Origin: Gammaproteobacteria bacterium
GTDB lineage: Bacteria; Pseudomonadota; Gammaproteobacteria; Steroidobacterales; GCA-2729495
DNA: 64,000 nucleotides
Direction: 5' to 3'
NCBI GenBank assembly: GCA_023383705.1
Contig: JAHDYM010000003.1
Coordinates: forward strand, 1-64,000
Program-made: the position numbers and the translations under genes
Shown here: positions 32,246-41,891 of the stretch, in pieces
Numbering within the stretch: the stretch's first letter is position 1
Layout of the letters: each line of letters opens with the position of its first letter
Notes under the pieces: model-generated
Seen by the model: the letters and a program-made list of their open reading frames with translations, nothing else
Told to the model about the DNA's origin: nothing
Databases searched by the model: none

Positions 32246-34294
32246 ATGCTCCGCAGGGTACCCGACCGGCCTATGCAGCCTCGTTCCACAGCGCTCCGGC
32301 TAGCCCTGGTGTTCGTCGCCGGTGGCTGCGTGCCGGTGCATGCCGCAGTCCCGACGGACATGCTCGTGGCCAATGCCATCATCGGCGCGCTCGTGCTTGC
32401 CCTGGTGGCAGTGCTGCTTCTCACCCGGCAGCGCCTGCGGCGCAGGAGCCAGATGATCAGCGAGCTGGCCGATGCGGTGGAACGGCTGGCGCTGCGCGAC
32501 CATGTCGGTGAGCCGAAGCCGCCGGAACCTGGTGCAATCCCGGGCCTTCCCGGCGAACTGCAGCGCCTGCAATCCGCCCTGCAGAAGGCCGCCAGTTCGC
32601 ACGACTATCTCAACCAGGTCATTCGCACGATCAGGGATGCGCTCATCGTCACGCGCACGGATGGCAGCATCAACCGGGCAAACCCGGCGGCTGAACGCCT
32701 GCTCGGCAGGTCGAATGCCGAGCTGTGCGGTCTGCCGCTCGTCAGCCTGGTTGCCGAAAACCAGCGTGCGGAATTTTCCTTCGAAGACAACCAGGGGCGT
32801 GCGCGCGAGACCACCCTGCTGGATGCCGCCGGCGAGCCCGTGCCGGTAAGTTACAGCTGCGCCGCGCTCGGTGGCGATGACCCGGCGCTGCGCGGGCATG
32901 TGGTCACCCTGCGCAACATCAGCGAGCGCAAGGCGGCCGAGCAACGCATCCGTTATCTGGCGCGCATCGATGCGCTGACCAAGGTGCCCAACCGCATGCA
33001 GTTCCAGCACCTGTTGCAGCGCGCCCTGGCGCGTGCGCGGCGTGGCAAGCATCGCCTCGCACTCATCTACATGGACGTGGACAAGTTCAAGGAGATCAAC
33101 GACACCTTCGGACACACCGCCGGTGACCTCTGCCTCGAGACGCTCACCACGCGACTGCGCAACGTCCTGCCCGAGGGTTCGGTGATCGGCCGCCTGGCCG
33201 GTGATGAGTTCGGCGTGATCCTCGACAACCTGGACCCGGGACGCAACCTGCGCGCCGAGGTTGTCGCCACCACCCGCCTGCTGCAGGAAACGATCAGCGA
33301 GCCGCTGAATTTCCAGGGGCACCAGATCTACACCACCGTCAGTGCCGGGATCTCGCTGTATCCGGGTGATGGCAACAACGTCATCGACCTGATCCGCAAC
33401 GCCGATGCGGCGCTCTACCGCGCCAAGCGGCAGGGGGGTGGCGCGCTCGACGTGTATCACCCGGACATGAACGCCGCGGCCGTTGACCGGCTGATGCTGA
33501 AGAGCCGCCTGCGCAAGGCCTTCGAGAAAAACGAGCTGCGCGTCCACTACCAGCCGAAGATCGACCTGCGCGACGGCTCGGTCGCCGGTGCCGAGGCACT
33601 GGTGCGCTGGGAACTCACCGATCGTGGCCTGGTGCTGCCCTCCGAGTTCATCCCGCTGGCCGAAGAGAGCAACCTGATCCTCGAACTCGGTGAATGGGTG
33701 CTCGACCGGGTCTGTCGCGACTATCGCCACTTGCTGGACAGCGCGATCAATCCGGGCCGGATCTCCGTGAACCTCTCGCTGCGCCAGCTCAAGCAACGTG
33801 ACTTCATCAGCCGCGTCCGCGCCATCTGCAGCCAGCATCGCGTGCCACCCGAGAGCCTCGAGCTGGAAATCACCGAAACGACGCTGATGGAAGATCCGAC
33901 ACGCACGATGCGGATCCTTGCCGACCTGCACCAGATGGGACTGCGGCTGGCGATCGACGACTTCGGTACCGGCTATTCCTCGCTGAGTGCGCTCCAGCAA
34001 TTTCCGATCGGCACGCTCAAGATCGACCAGTCCTTCGTCCGCCACGCCACCACCAGCCATGACCAGGCCACGATCGTCGCGCTGATCATCGAGATGGGCC
34101 ACACGCTGCGCCTCGACGTGGTGGCCGAAGGCGTGGAGTCGGAGGAGCAGCTGCGTTTTCTCAAGGCGCTGAACTGCGACTATGCGCAGGGCCTGCTGTT
34201 TGGCCGGGCGATGGCAGCCGACGACTTCCGCGACCTGCTGCTGGACCAGGGCGCCGTGACCAGCCGCTACCGCAGCCTGTTCGCCCGCGGCTGA
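32246..34294 (+). CDS. PAS-GGDEF-EAL cyclic-di-GMP signalling protein
   Basis: A 682-residue inner-membrane protein: signal-like segment and membrane helix (AIIGALVLALVAVLLLT), PAS domain around residues 125-230 (VIRTIRDALIVTRTDG), GGDEF domain (RIDALTKVPNRMQF, LIYMDVDKFKEINDTFGH, active-site variant RLAGDEFG) and EAL domain (AEALVRWEL, SVNLSLRQL, EITETTLM, IDDFGTGYSSL, KIDQSF, AEGVES). All phosphodiesterase residues are present. The first Gly of GGDEF is Ala, a change tolerated in some active cyclases. ATG 32273 is an alternative start. Confidence 0.92.
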   Translation: MLRRVPDRPMQPRSTALRLALVFVAGGCVPVHAAVPTDMLVANAIIGALVLALVAVLLLTRQRLRRRSQMISELADAVERLALRDHVGEPKPPEPGAIPGLPGELQRLQSALQKAASSHDYLNQVIRTIRDALIVTRTDGSINRANPAAERLLGRSNAELCGLPLVSLVAENQRAEFSFEDNQGRARETTLLDAAGEPVPVSYSCAALGGDDPALRGHVVTLRNISERKAAEQRIRYLARIDALTKVPNRMQFQHLLQRALARARRGKHRLALIYMDVDKFKEINDTFGHTAGDLCLETLTTRLRNVLPEGSVIGRLAGDEFGVILDNLDPGRNLRAEVVATTRLLQETISEPLNFQGHQIYTTVSAGISLYPGDGNNVIDLIRNADAALYRAKRQGGGALDVYHPDMNAAAVDRLMLKSRLRKAFEKNELRVHYQPKIDLRDGSVAGAEALVRWELTDRGLVLPSEFIPLAEESNLILELGEWVLDRVCRDYRHLLDSAINPGRISVNLSLRQLKQRDFISRVRAICSQHRVPPESLELEITETTLMEDPTRTMRILADLHQMGLRLAIDDFGTGYSSLSALQQFPIGTLKIDQSFVRHATTSHDQATIVALIIEMGHTLRLDVVAEGVESEEQLRFLKALNCDYAQGLLFGRAMAADDFRDLLLDQGAVTSRYRSLFARG

Positions 34295-34352
34295 GGCTGC
34301 GGCATAATCTTCTGTCCCGGATAACAATCATTCTCAACTGGAGGCCCCTGCC

Positions 34353-34697
34353 ATGCAGAAATTCATCATGACCGCTGTACTCGGCATCGCATTTGCCGTT
34401 GCTGTTCCCGCCCAGGCTGCCTGCGAATACCCGGCCGATGTCGCGCTGCCCGATGGCGCCAAGGCCACCGAGGCGGAAATGAATGCAGGCTCTGCGGTGG
34501 TCAAGAAATACATCGCCGACATGGACGCGTACATGGCCTGCCTGGATGCCGAACAGGCTGCCTTGCCGGTCGAGCAGCAGACACCGGAAAACAAGGCGCT
34601 GCATGTCAAGCGACACAATGCGGCCGTGGATGCCGAGGAGGCCATCGCCGCACGTTTCAATGAACAGGTCCGCGCCTACAAGGCTGCCAAAAAGTAA
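34353..34697 (+). CDS. Small periplasmic protein of unknown function
   Basis: A 114-residue product with a clear signal peptide (cleavage after VPAQA, about residue 22). The mature part has two Cys (ACEYP and MACLD) that could form a disulfide, and is otherwise helical and Ala/Glu/Lys rich. No known family comes to mind. A CATAAT hexamer near 34310 and GGAGG before the ATG suggest its own promoter and good translation. Confidence 0.7.
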   Translation: MQKFIMTAVLGIAFAVAVPAQAACEYPADVALPDGAKATEAEMNAGSAVVKKYIADMDAYMACLDAEQAALPVEQQTPENKALHVKRHNAAVDAEEAIAARFNEQVRAYKAAKK

Positions 34698-34782
34698 GCG
34701 CATCCGGACCGGGTCTACGGATCTGGTCCGGGCGAGCCCTGGCAGTTAAAATCCGCGCCCCGCAAACAGGAATCGAAGTCTC

Positions 34783-35760
34783 ATGACCAAAGCCGCGAGA
34801 GTGACCATTACCGGTGCAGCTGGCCAGATCGGCTATCAGCTTGCCTTCCGCATCGCTTCCGGGCAGCTGCTCGGACCCAACCAGCCGGTGATCCTGCAGT
34901 TGCTCGAAATCACGCCGGCGCTGAATGCGCTGAACGGCGTGGTCATGGAACTCGACGACTGCGCATTTCCGACCCTGCAGGGCGTGGTCGCCACCGACCA
35001 GCCCGATGTGGCGTTCCGGGACACGGACTACGCGCTGCTGGTCGGTGCCAAGCCGCGCGGTCCCGGCATGGAGCGCGGCGACCTGCTGCGCGAGAACGCG
35101 AAGATCTTCTCGGTGCAGGGCAAGGCCCTCAACGAGCATGCGAGCCGTGGCGTGAAGGTGCTGGTGGTCGGCAACCCGGCCAACACCAATGCACTGATCG
35201 CGCAGGCCAATGCGCCCACGCTGAACCCGGCCAACTTCACGGCGATGATGCGCCTCGACCACAACCGTGCCCTGGCGCAGCTGGCGCAGAAGACCGGCAC
35301 GCATGTCAGCCAGATCAGCCGCATGACGGTCTGGGGCAACCATTCGGCCACCCAGTACCCGGACATCAGCCAGGCCGTGATCAACGAACGGCGCGCCAGC
35401 GAGATGGTCGACGCGAAGTGGGTCAAGGACGAATTCATCCCCGTCGTGCAGCAGCGTGGTGCTGCGATCATCAAGGCGCGTGGCCTGTCGAGTGCCGCAT
35501 CGGCCGCATCGGCGGCCATCGACCACATCCGCGACTGGGCACTCGGTACCCCGGGCGACGACTGGGTCAGCATGGCGGTTCCAGCCGATGGCAGCTACGG
35601 CATCAAGGAAGGCATCATCTATTCGTATCCGGTGCGGTGCGCGAAGGGCAAATACGAGATCGTGCAGGGCCTGCCGATCAGCGATTTCAGCCGCGAGCGC
35701 ATGCAGGCAACCGAAGACGAGCTGCGTCAGGAGCGCGAAGCGATCGCTGCCCTGCTCTGA
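34783..35760 (+). CDS. mdh: Malate dehydrogenase
   Basis: A 325-residue NAD-dependent malate dehydrogenase of the TCA cycle. Seen are the nucleotide fold [20 protein letters not shown], the mobile substrate loop [15 protein letters not shown] with the Arg pair, [20 protein letters not shown], and catalytic His in [12 protein letters not shown]. This is the 325-residue type found in Burkholderia and Xanthomonas, rather than the E. coli type. A strong hairpin follows the stop. Confidence 0.96.
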   Translation: MTKAARVTITGAAGQIGYQLAFRIASGQLLGPNQPVILQLLEITPALNALNGVVMELDDCAFPTLQGVVATDQPDVAFRDTDYALLVGAKPRGPGMERGDLLRENAKIFSVQGKALNEHASRGVKVLVVGNPANTNALIAQANAPTLNPANFTAMMRLDHNRALAQLAQKTGTHVSQISRMTVWGNHSATQYPDISQAVINERRASEMVDAKWVKDEFIPVVQQRGAAIIKARGLSSAASAASAAIDHIRDWALGTPGDDWVSMAVPADGSYGIKEGIIYSYPVRCAKGKYEIVQGLPISDFSRERMQATEDELRQEREAIAALL

Positions 35761-35769
35761 ACCGCCGGT

Positions 35770-35800
35770 GCCGGGGAGTGCCGCGTCGGTACTCCCCGGC
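35770..35800 (+). terminator. Hairpin downstream of mdh
   Basis: A perfect 10-bp stem (GCCGGGGAGT/ACTCCCCGGC) around an 11-base loop, starting 10 bases after the mdh stop and 45 bases before fadE. No T-run follows, so it may be a Rho-assisted terminator or an mRNA end stabiliser. Confidence 0.65.
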
Positions 35801-35844
35801 GCACCGCGTGGTTTATAGTCAGTCGCTGCACCAAGTGGGGTGAC

Positions 35845-38307
35845 ATGATGACTGACGTCATTATCTGGCTGTTATGGACTGTCGCCCTGCTGGGCGTCGG
35901 TCTCGTGCTTGCGTACCGGCGTATCGACCTGCCCACGTCGACGCTGACGCTGGGCGGTGCGCTGTTCATCTACAGCCTGTTCGGCACCGGCTGGGCGACC
36001 TGGAAGCTGCTGCTCTGGATCCTGTTCGCCGGACTCCTCGCGCTGAACTCCGTCAGGTTCCGCCGTGAGCGGATCACGCTGCCGCTGTTGCGCTTCTATC
36101 GCACGGTCGTGCCGCATCTTTCCGATACCGAGCGCGAAGCGCTGGAAGCCGGCACGGTGTGGTGGGACGGCGAACTGTTTACCGGCTTGCCCGACTGGGG
36201 CCGCCTGATGGCACTGCCGGCACCGAAGCTGAGCCCGGAGGAACAGGCCTTTCTCGACGGTCCCACGGAAGAGCTGTGTCGCCTCAGCGATGACTGGCGG
36301 ATCACCCACGAACTGGCCGATCTGCCGCCCGAGGTCTGGGCCTGCATCCGCCAGCACCGCTTCTTCGCGATGATCATCCCGAAGCGCTATGGCGGCCTCG
36401 AGTTCTCGCCGATCGCCGTAGCCGCCGTGCTCGCCAAGCTGTCGAGCCGCAGCGCCGTGGTCGCCTCGACGGTCGGTGTGCCGAATTCGCTCGGGCCGGC
36501 GGAGCTGCTGCTGCACTACGGGACCGAGGAGCAGCGCGACTACTACCTGCCGCGCCTGGCGAGCGGCGAGGAGATTCCCTGCTTTGCGCTGACTGGGCCG
36601 CGCGTGGGCTCGGATGCCGCCTCCATTCCCGACACCGGCGTGGTCTGTCGTGGCGAGTGGCAGGGCCGGGAGATCATTGGTATCCGCCTCAACTGGGACA
36701 AGCGCTACATCACGCTCGCGCCGGTGGCGACAGTACTCGGCCTGGCCTTCAGGCTCCACGATCCCGACCATCTGCTGGGGCCGGAGGAAGATCGCGGCGT
36801 GACCGCGGCGCTGATTCCGGTCAGCACGCCCGGCATCACCATCGGCCGACGGCACTTCCCGCTGAACGTGCCCTTCCAGAATGGCCCGACCCAGGGCCGC
36901 GACGTGTTCGTGCCGCTCGATGCGATCATCGGCGGACCGGAGCGAGCCGGCCAGGGCTGGAAGATGCTGGTCGAGCAGCTCTCGGCCGGGCGCGGCATCA
37001 CGCTGCCCTCGAACGCGATGGGCGGCAGCAAGGCCATCGTCTACGCCTCCGGTGCCTACACGCGCCTGCGCCGCCAGTTCAACCTGCCGGTCTGCGAGTT
37101 CGAAGGCGTGGGTGAGGCACTGGCGCGGATGGCCGGTTTCACCTACATCATCAATGCCGGCCTGTCGGTCACGGCAACGGCGATTGCGCGCGGCGAGCGG
37201 CCCTCGGTACCCTCCGCTGTGCTCAAGTACCACTGCACCGAGCTGGCACGCCGGGTGACCAACGATGCCATGGACGTGCAGGGCGGCAAGGGCATCATGC
37301 TCGGCCGCTCGAATTACCTGGCGCGCATCTACCAGGGCATACCGATCGCCATCACGGTGGAGGGTGCCAACATCCTTACCCGCAGCCTGATCATCTTCGG
37401 CCAGGGTGCGGTCCGCTGCCATCCCTTCGTGCTGAAGGAAATGGAAGCCGCAAACGATCCGGATTTCAGCCGCGGCCTGCGCGAGTTCGACCGCTACCTG
37501 TTTGCGCACATCGGCTATGCGATCAGCAACGCCGCGCGCAGTTTCGTGCTGGCGCTCAGCAACGCGAAGGCCAGCCATGCGCCGGTCGACGGCCCGACCG
37601 CACGCTTCTTCCAGCACGTCAACCGCTACAGCGCCGCTTTTGCGCTGCTCGCCGATGTGGCCATGCTGGTGGTGGGCGGTGGGCTCAAGCGCAAGGAGAT
37701 GCTGTCGGCGCGCCTCGGCGATGTGTTCAGCTCCATCTACCTCGCCAGCATGGTGCTCAAGCACTACGACAACCAGGGCCGCCAGTCGGGTGACCTGCCG
37801 CTGGTCGAGTGGGCCTGCCGGACACTCCTCTACCAGGCGCAGGAGCAGATGCACGGGTTCCTGCGCAACTTTCCCAACCGCTGGGTTGCCGGCCTGCTGC
37901 GCATCTGTGTTTTTCCGCGCGGTCGCATGTACTCCGCGCCGCCCGATGAACTCGGCCAGCAGATCGTTGCGCTGATCACCCGGCCCACCGATACCCGCGC
38001 CCGCCTCTGCGAGGGCATTTATGCGGCCGCCGAACCGGGTTGCGTGATCGGCCAGCTGCAGGCCGCGCTGGAGACCAACGAAAGCCTGCTGCCGCTGCAA
38101 CAACGCGTGCGCGAAGCGACCAAGGCCGGCCTGTTGCCGCCCGGTGACTTCCACCAGCACATCGAGCAGGCCCGCAACCAGGACATCCTGTCGGCTGAGG
38201 AAGCCGAACAGCTGCGTCGTTTCGATGCCACCGTGCTGGCGTTGACCGCAGTCGATGATTTCGATTCTGCCGAACTGCAAAGCCGCGTGCCGGTGGCCCC
38301 GCCATGA
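35845..38307 (+). CDS. fadE: Acyl-CoA dehydrogenase (FadE, long bacterial type)
   Basis: An 820-residue FAD enzyme performing the first oxidation of fatty-acid beta-oxidation. Two N-terminal hydrophobic segments (about residues 1-60) anchor it to the membrane. The dehydrogenase core includes CFALTGPRVGSDAASIPDTG, GMGG-type loops near LPSNAMGGSKAIVYASGAY and the helical C-domain. The extra C-terminal FadE domain (FPRGRMYSAPPDELGQQI onward) sets this type apart from short acyl-CoA dehydrogenases. Its stop overlaps the HMG-CoA synthase ATG (ATGA), an uncommon pairing that links fatty-acid oxidation to acetyl-CoA-derived isoprenoids. Confidence 0.93.
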   Translation: MMTDVIIWLLWTVALLGVGLVLAYRRIDLPTSTLTLGGALFIYSLFGTGWATWKLLLWILFAGLLALNSVRFRRERITLPLLRFYRTVVPHLSDTEREALEAGTVWWDGELFTGLPDWGRLMALPAPKLSPEEQAFLDGPTEELCRLSDDWRITHELADLPPEVWACIRQHRFFAMIIPKRYGGLEFSPIAVAAVLAKLSSRSAVVASTVGVPNSLGPAELLLHYGTEEQRDYYLPRLASGEEIPCFALTGPRVGSDAASIPDTGVVCRGEWQGREIIGIRLNWDKRYITLAPVATVLGLAFRLHDPDHLLGPEEDRGVTAALIPVSTPGITIGRRHFPLNVPFQNGPTQGRDVFVPLDAIIGGPERAGQGWKMLVEQLSAGRGITLPSNAMGGSKAIVYASGAYTRLRRQFNLPVCEFEGVGEALARMAGFTYIINAGLSVTATAIARGERPSVPSAVLKYHCTELARRVTNDAMDVQGGKGIMLGRSNYLARIYQGIPIAITVEGANILTRSLIIFGQGAVRCHPFVLKEMEAANDPDFSRGLREFDRYLFAHIGYAISNAARSFVLALSNAKASHAPVDGPTARFFQHVNRYSAAFALLADVAMLVVGGGLKRKEMLSARLGDVFSSIYLASMVLKHYDNQGRQSGDLPLVEWACRTLLYQAQEQMHGFLRNFPNRWVAGLLRICVFPRGRMYSAPPDELGQQIVALITRPTDTRARLCEGIYAAAEPGCVIGQLQAALETNESLLPLQQRVREATKAGLLPPGDFHQHIEQARNQDILSAEEAEQLRRFDATVLALTAVDDFDSAELQSRVPVAPP

Positions 38308-39776
38308 CTGTGTCCCCGACCATCGCCGGCCTGAGCGGCATGGCCCTGTATCTGCCGCCCTGCCGGGTCGACCTGCACAAGTGGTGCGAATGGACGGGCT
38401 CGGACTGGGAAAAGATCCGCCAGGTCGTGGGCACCGGCTTCCGCATGCTCGGACCGCAGCAGAGCGTCTACACGATGGCGGCCAATGCCTGCCTGCGCCT
38501 GATCGAACGCTACAACGTGGATCCGGCGAAGGTCCGTTACCTCGCGCTGGGGACCGAGTCGAGCACCGACAACTCCGCCGGTGCCATCATCGTCAAGGGC
38601 ATGCTCAACATGGCCCTGCATGCACAGGGCCGACCGCCACTGGCGCGCAACTGCGAGGTGCCCGAGTTCAAGCACGCCTGCCTCGGCGGCGTCTATGCGC
38701 TGCGCGCCGCGCTGCGGTTCCTGCAGTCGGACGGCAGCGATGGCGTGGCCATCGTCGTGTGCACCGACAAGGCGCTGTACGGGCGCGGTACCACCGGCGA
38801 GCCCACGCAGGGCGCCGGTGCGGTGGCGATGCTGCTGGAAAGCCGGCCGAGGCTGGCGGCCATCGACCTGCGCCGGGCCGGCACCGCTTCCGAGTATCGT
38901 GGCATCGATTTCCGCAAGCCACTGGTGACACGCCCGGGCAGCAGGGCCGAAACGACCTCAATCGATATCCCGGTTTACAACGGGCGTTATTCCACCAACT
39001 GCTACATCGATGAAATCCACCAGGCACTCGACCACCTGTACAGCCGTTCCTCGCTGACCCCGGTCGGCTACCTGCGCAGTCTCGAGGCCATATTCATGCA
39101 CCGGCCCTACCAGCGCATGCCGGAGACCGGCCTCGGGCTGGCCTGGCTGTTCGCACTGGCACGCGGCGATGCCGCCGACCGCGCCGAACTCGCCGGCTAC
39201 TGTCGCGGGGCCGGCTTCGCCGTCGAGGAAGTCATCGCCGAGATGAACGCTGCGCCCGAACTGGACCAGCTGGCCGTGCAGGCACGCATCCATGAAGAGG
39301 TGTTTCCGCTCAGCAATACCGTGCTGAAAGTCTTCCGGCAAAGCGAGGCCTACAGCCAGCAGGTGCTCGGCAAGATGACGCTGGGTTCGGAGTGGATGCG
39401 CGAGGTCGGCAATCTCTATACCGGCGCCTTGCCGGCATGGCTGGCGGCGGGATTTGCCGATGCAAGACAGCGCGGGATGGAGCTTGCGGGCAGGGAGCTG
39501 CTCGCGATCGGTTATGGCAGCGGTGATGCGGCCGACGCGATCCCGATGCACGTCGTCGAGGGCTGGCAGGATGCGGCGGCGCGGATCGGCGTCGAGACGG
39601 CGCTGCAGCCCTGCGTCGACATTTCCGCCGAACAGTACCTGGCCCTGCGTGAAGGCCGGCAGCCGGACGACCTGCACATCGAGCACGCCGGCGAATTCGT
39701 CATCGACCACATCGGTGCGCGCTCGGACCGCAGCTTCCAGGATATCGGCGTCGAGTACTACCGTTACCTCGGCTGA
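38304..39776 (+). CDS. Hydroxymethylglutaryl-CoA synthase family protein
   Basis: A 490-residue thiolase-fold enzyme that would condense acetyl-CoA and acetoacetyl-CoA to HMG-CoA, the entry to the mevalonate pathway. Catalytic residues fit: Glu85 in GTESSTDNS, Cys126 in FKHACLGGVYAL and His266 in MHRPYQRMPE. It is longer than the roughly 390-residue synthases of Gram-positive bacteria. It is coupled to fadE by a 4-base overlap and converges, 13 bases overlapping, on the phosphomevalonate kinase gene. With the next two genes it makes a mevalonate assignment firm; a role in polyketide beta-branching is less likely. Confidence 0.85.
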   Translation: MTVSPTIAGLSGMALYLPPCRVDLHKWCEWTGSDWEKIRQVVGTGFRMLGPQQSVYTMAANACLRLIERYNVDPAKVRYLALGTESSTDNSAGAIIVKGMLNMALHAQGRPPLARNCEVPEFKHACLGGVYALRAALRFLQSDGSDGVAIVVCTDKALYGRGTTGEPTQGAGAVAMLLESRPRLAAIDLRRAGTASEYRGIDFRKPLVTRPGSRAETTSIDIPVYNGRYSTNCYIDEIHQALDHLYSRSSLTPVGYLRSLEAIFMHRPYQRMPETGLGLAWLFALARGDAADRAELAGYCRGAGFAVEEVIAEMNAAPELDQLAVQARIHEEVFPLSNTVLKVFRQSEAYSQQVLGKMTLGSEWMREVGNLYTGALPAWLAAGFADARQRGMELAGRELLAIGYGSGDAADAIPMHVVEGWQDAAARIGVETALQPCVDISAEQYLALREGRQPDDLHIEHAGEFVIDHIGARSDRSFQDIGVEYYRYLG

Positions 39777-40840
39777 GCGTTGTTGCTGACCGCAAGTCCG
39801 GGTGCGCAGAAGCCGGCTGCCAGGCAGTGGTAGCCACGCGCGGTGAAATCCCCGGCGAGCGCAGCCAGTGCCGGTGCCGATGCGCTCAGCGCGAGGCCAA
39901 AATCACCACCGCCTGCCCCTGAAGGTTTGTAGACCGCTCCATGCGTGCGGGCGATTTCGGACATGGCCAGGTGTCCCCCGCTCCAGATGCCGATATCCGT
40001 ATCCCGATCCAGTTCCTGCAGGGCCGTGCTATAGCGGTCGAGTGCGGCCAGCACCGCCGGTACATCGGCCCCTTGCCATGCCGACAGCGTCTGGCCGGCG
40101 ATCTCGCCGAGCCGGGTCATGTGCCCGGCACAGGCGTCGGCCTGCCGTGCGCGGTAGTCCTGCAGCCGGGCCAGCATGGCTGGCGTCGAGGCGCTGTTGC
40201 CCGACCAGATGGCGAGCAGGTGCAGGCCGCTGGGCCAGTCGAGCGGCGTCGTGCGTGGTCCTGCCGCGTCCGGCCCGGCTGCGATGCTGATCACGCCACC
40301 GGCTACGGCAGTCGCCACATCGATGCCGCTGCCGCTGCCACCCTGCAGTTTCCGGTGGGCGGCACAGCAGAGCGCGATGAGTTCCTCCTGTTCCGGCCTT
40401 GCCGCGTTGGCATGCTCGAGGAGGACGGCCATCAGCGCGACCAGTACGGCGGCACTTGAACCCAGCCCGAGCTTGCTGCGCTGGCCGGCTGCATCCTTGC
40501 GGTGAAAGGCGGCCGTGTCGAGTTCGATCCGGCAGGCCGGAAGCCTGGCCGGCCACAGGCCGTGCGCAGCGAGCGTGGCGATACAGGACTCCAGCGGCAG
40601 GCCGAGCGCGCCAGGTGATTTGCCCAGCCAGCGCGGTGCGCCGCCCGCATCCAGCCGGAAGCCGAAGCACTCGCCGGTGTCCGGGATGCGCAGTTCGCTG
40701 TCGGGTCCCGGTAGCGGTTCCAGTCTGGCGATTGCCGGGACATTCACCGCCACGGCGATGCCGGGTGCGCCGCAGAGCACGGCGTACTCGCCGACGATGA
40801 CGAGTTTGCCGGGTGCCCGGGCCTCAATCACCGGCAGCAC
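39764..40840 (-). CDS. Phosphomevalonate kinase (GHMP kinase family)
   Basis: A 358-residue GHMP kinase. It starts EARAPGKLVIVGEYAVL, has the ATP loop GLGSSAA at about 125-131, then GGSGSGIDVATAVAGG and KPSGAGGGDFGLAL, the combination typical of phosphomevalonate kinases (the ERG8-type group) rather than mevalonate kinases. It would phosphorylate mevalonate-5-phosphate. GTG 40840 follows AGGAG by 9 bases and overlaps the end of the decarboxylase gene; GTG 40831 is the alternative. No separate mevalonate kinase gene is in the window. Confidence 0.82.
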   Translation of the reverse strand: MLPVIEARAPGKLVIVGEYAVLCGAPGIAVAVNVPAIARLEPLPGPDSELRIPDTGECFGFRLDAGGAPRWLGKSPGALGLPLESCIATLAAHGLWPARLPACRIELDTAAFHRKDAAGQRSKLGLGSSAAVLVALMAVLLEHANAARPEQEELIALCCAAHRKLQGGSGSGIDVATAVAGGVISIAAGPDAAGPRTTPLDWPSGLHLLAIWSGNSASTPAMLARLQDYRARQADACAGHMTRLGEIAGQTLSAWQGADVPAVLAALDRYSTALQELDRDTDIGIWSGGHLAMSEIARTHGAVYKPSGAGGGDFGLALSASAPALAALAGDFTARGYHCLAAGFCAPGLAVSNNAQPR

Positions 40841-41795
40841 GCAGTCGCGCTCCTGCGCCGAGCGGGCTGCGCAGTATCTGGCGTACGCCGTCGATGGCGC
40901 CGAGCGCAGCGGCCACGTCGCCGGCGGCTGCCGGCAGGCAGACGGCCTTGAGCTGCGGCCCCGCATCGATGGTGAAGAACACCGGTACCCCGCCGGCACG
41001 CAGCTCGCGGACCCGCAGCAGGCAGGCCAGGGTGGCCGGCGTCCAGTAGATCAGCGGTGGCCGCGTGCTCAGCATCACCGCGTGCATCTTCAGGCAGTTG
41101 TGCTCGGACAGTTCGGCCAGTGCGGAGAAGTCCCGGTTCCGGACCGCGGCGATGCCGGCCTCTAGGTCGGCCGCGTGGCTTCCCACCCAGGCCGGATAGT
41201 AGGGTGAGGTCTGCTCGCTCAGCGTCATGCCCTGCCGCGAGCTGATGGCCTTCTGGCCGGTGGCGGTTACCGCCACGACGATTTCCAGCGGCCAGTCAGC
41301 CGGCGTTGCCAGCTGCGTGCAAACGGTGGTGGCAGCCTGGTTTTTCAGCAACACGATGCCGCCTGCCAGCGAGCGCGCTGCCGACCCGGAACCGGTGCGC
41401 GCGATCTCGGCCAGCCGCGCCGCCGGCAGGCGCAGGCCGAGGGCGCCGGCCGCGGCCACCAGCAGGGCGGCAAATCCGGAGGCCGACGAGGCCAGGCCGG
41501 CGCCGGTGGGAAAGTCGTTGCGGGACTCGACCACGGCGCCATCGCTGACCCCGGCTTCGCGGCGCAGGAGGTCGAGGCAGGCCGTGACGCGCGCCGAGGT
41601 TTCGGCATCCTCGCGTCCGTCCAGCAATACCCGGTCGCCCTGCCTGCCCGCCTCGAAACGCACCAGGGTCTCGGTGCTGAGTCCGCCCAGCACCAGGGAC
41701 AGTGAGCCGGTGGCGGGCAGGTTGCCGACGATGGCGCGTTTCCCCCAGTACTTGATGAGCGCCACGTTGGGGTGGGCTATCGCGACCGCTTGCAT
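40824..41795 (-). CDS. mvaD: Diphosphomevalonate decarboxylase
   Basis: A 323-residue GHMP-superfamily enzyme that converts mevalonate diphosphate to isopentenyl diphosphate. Diagnostic motifs: AHPNVALIKYWGKR at residues 7-20, FPTGAGLASSASGFAAL at 95-111, TGSGSAARSLAGG with the catalytic Arg141, and FFTIDAGPQLKAVC with the catalytic Asp. First gene of a two-gene minus-strand operon with the kinase. It diverges from ispA, with a 96-base shared upstream region. Confidence 0.92.
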   Translation of the reverse strand: MQAVAIAHPNVALIKYWGKRAIVGNLPATGSLSLVLGGLSTETLVRFEAGRQGDRVLLDGREDAETSARVTACLDLLRREAGVSDGAVVESRNDFPTGAGLASSASGFAALLVAAAGALGLRLPAARLAEIARTGSGSAARSLAGGIVLLKNQAATTVCTQLATPADWPLEIVVAVTATGQKAISSRQGMTLSEQTSPYYPAWVGSHAADLEAGIAAVRNRDFSALAELSEHNCLKMHAVMLSTRPPLIYWTPATLACLLRVRELRAGGVPVFFTIDAGPQLKAVCLPAAAGDVAAALGAIDGVRQILRSPLGAGARLRAAGD

Positions 41796-41891
41796 CGTGG
41801 ATCCTGTACCCCTGAAAAAAAGATTATAGCCCCGGGGAATAGCCGGCTTCCGCGCAAGCCACTATCCTGCGCGGAAAAGGAAGCAGCAAAC

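Noticed and set aside
32300-34327. A 675-codon open frame antisense to the GGDEF-EAL gene
   Set aside because: Same explanation; the sense strand has intact PAS, GGDEF and EAL motifs.
35872-38280. An 802-codon open frame antisense to fadE
   Set aside because: It mirrors fadE codon positions, is Gln/His/Arg rich, lacks any recognisable motif, and GC-rich third positions keep such antisense frames open.
39764-40840. Mevalonate kinase as the identity of the GHMP kinase
   Set aside because: The GSGSGIDVATAVAGG and KPSGAGGGDFG signatures point to phosphomevalonate kinase instead.
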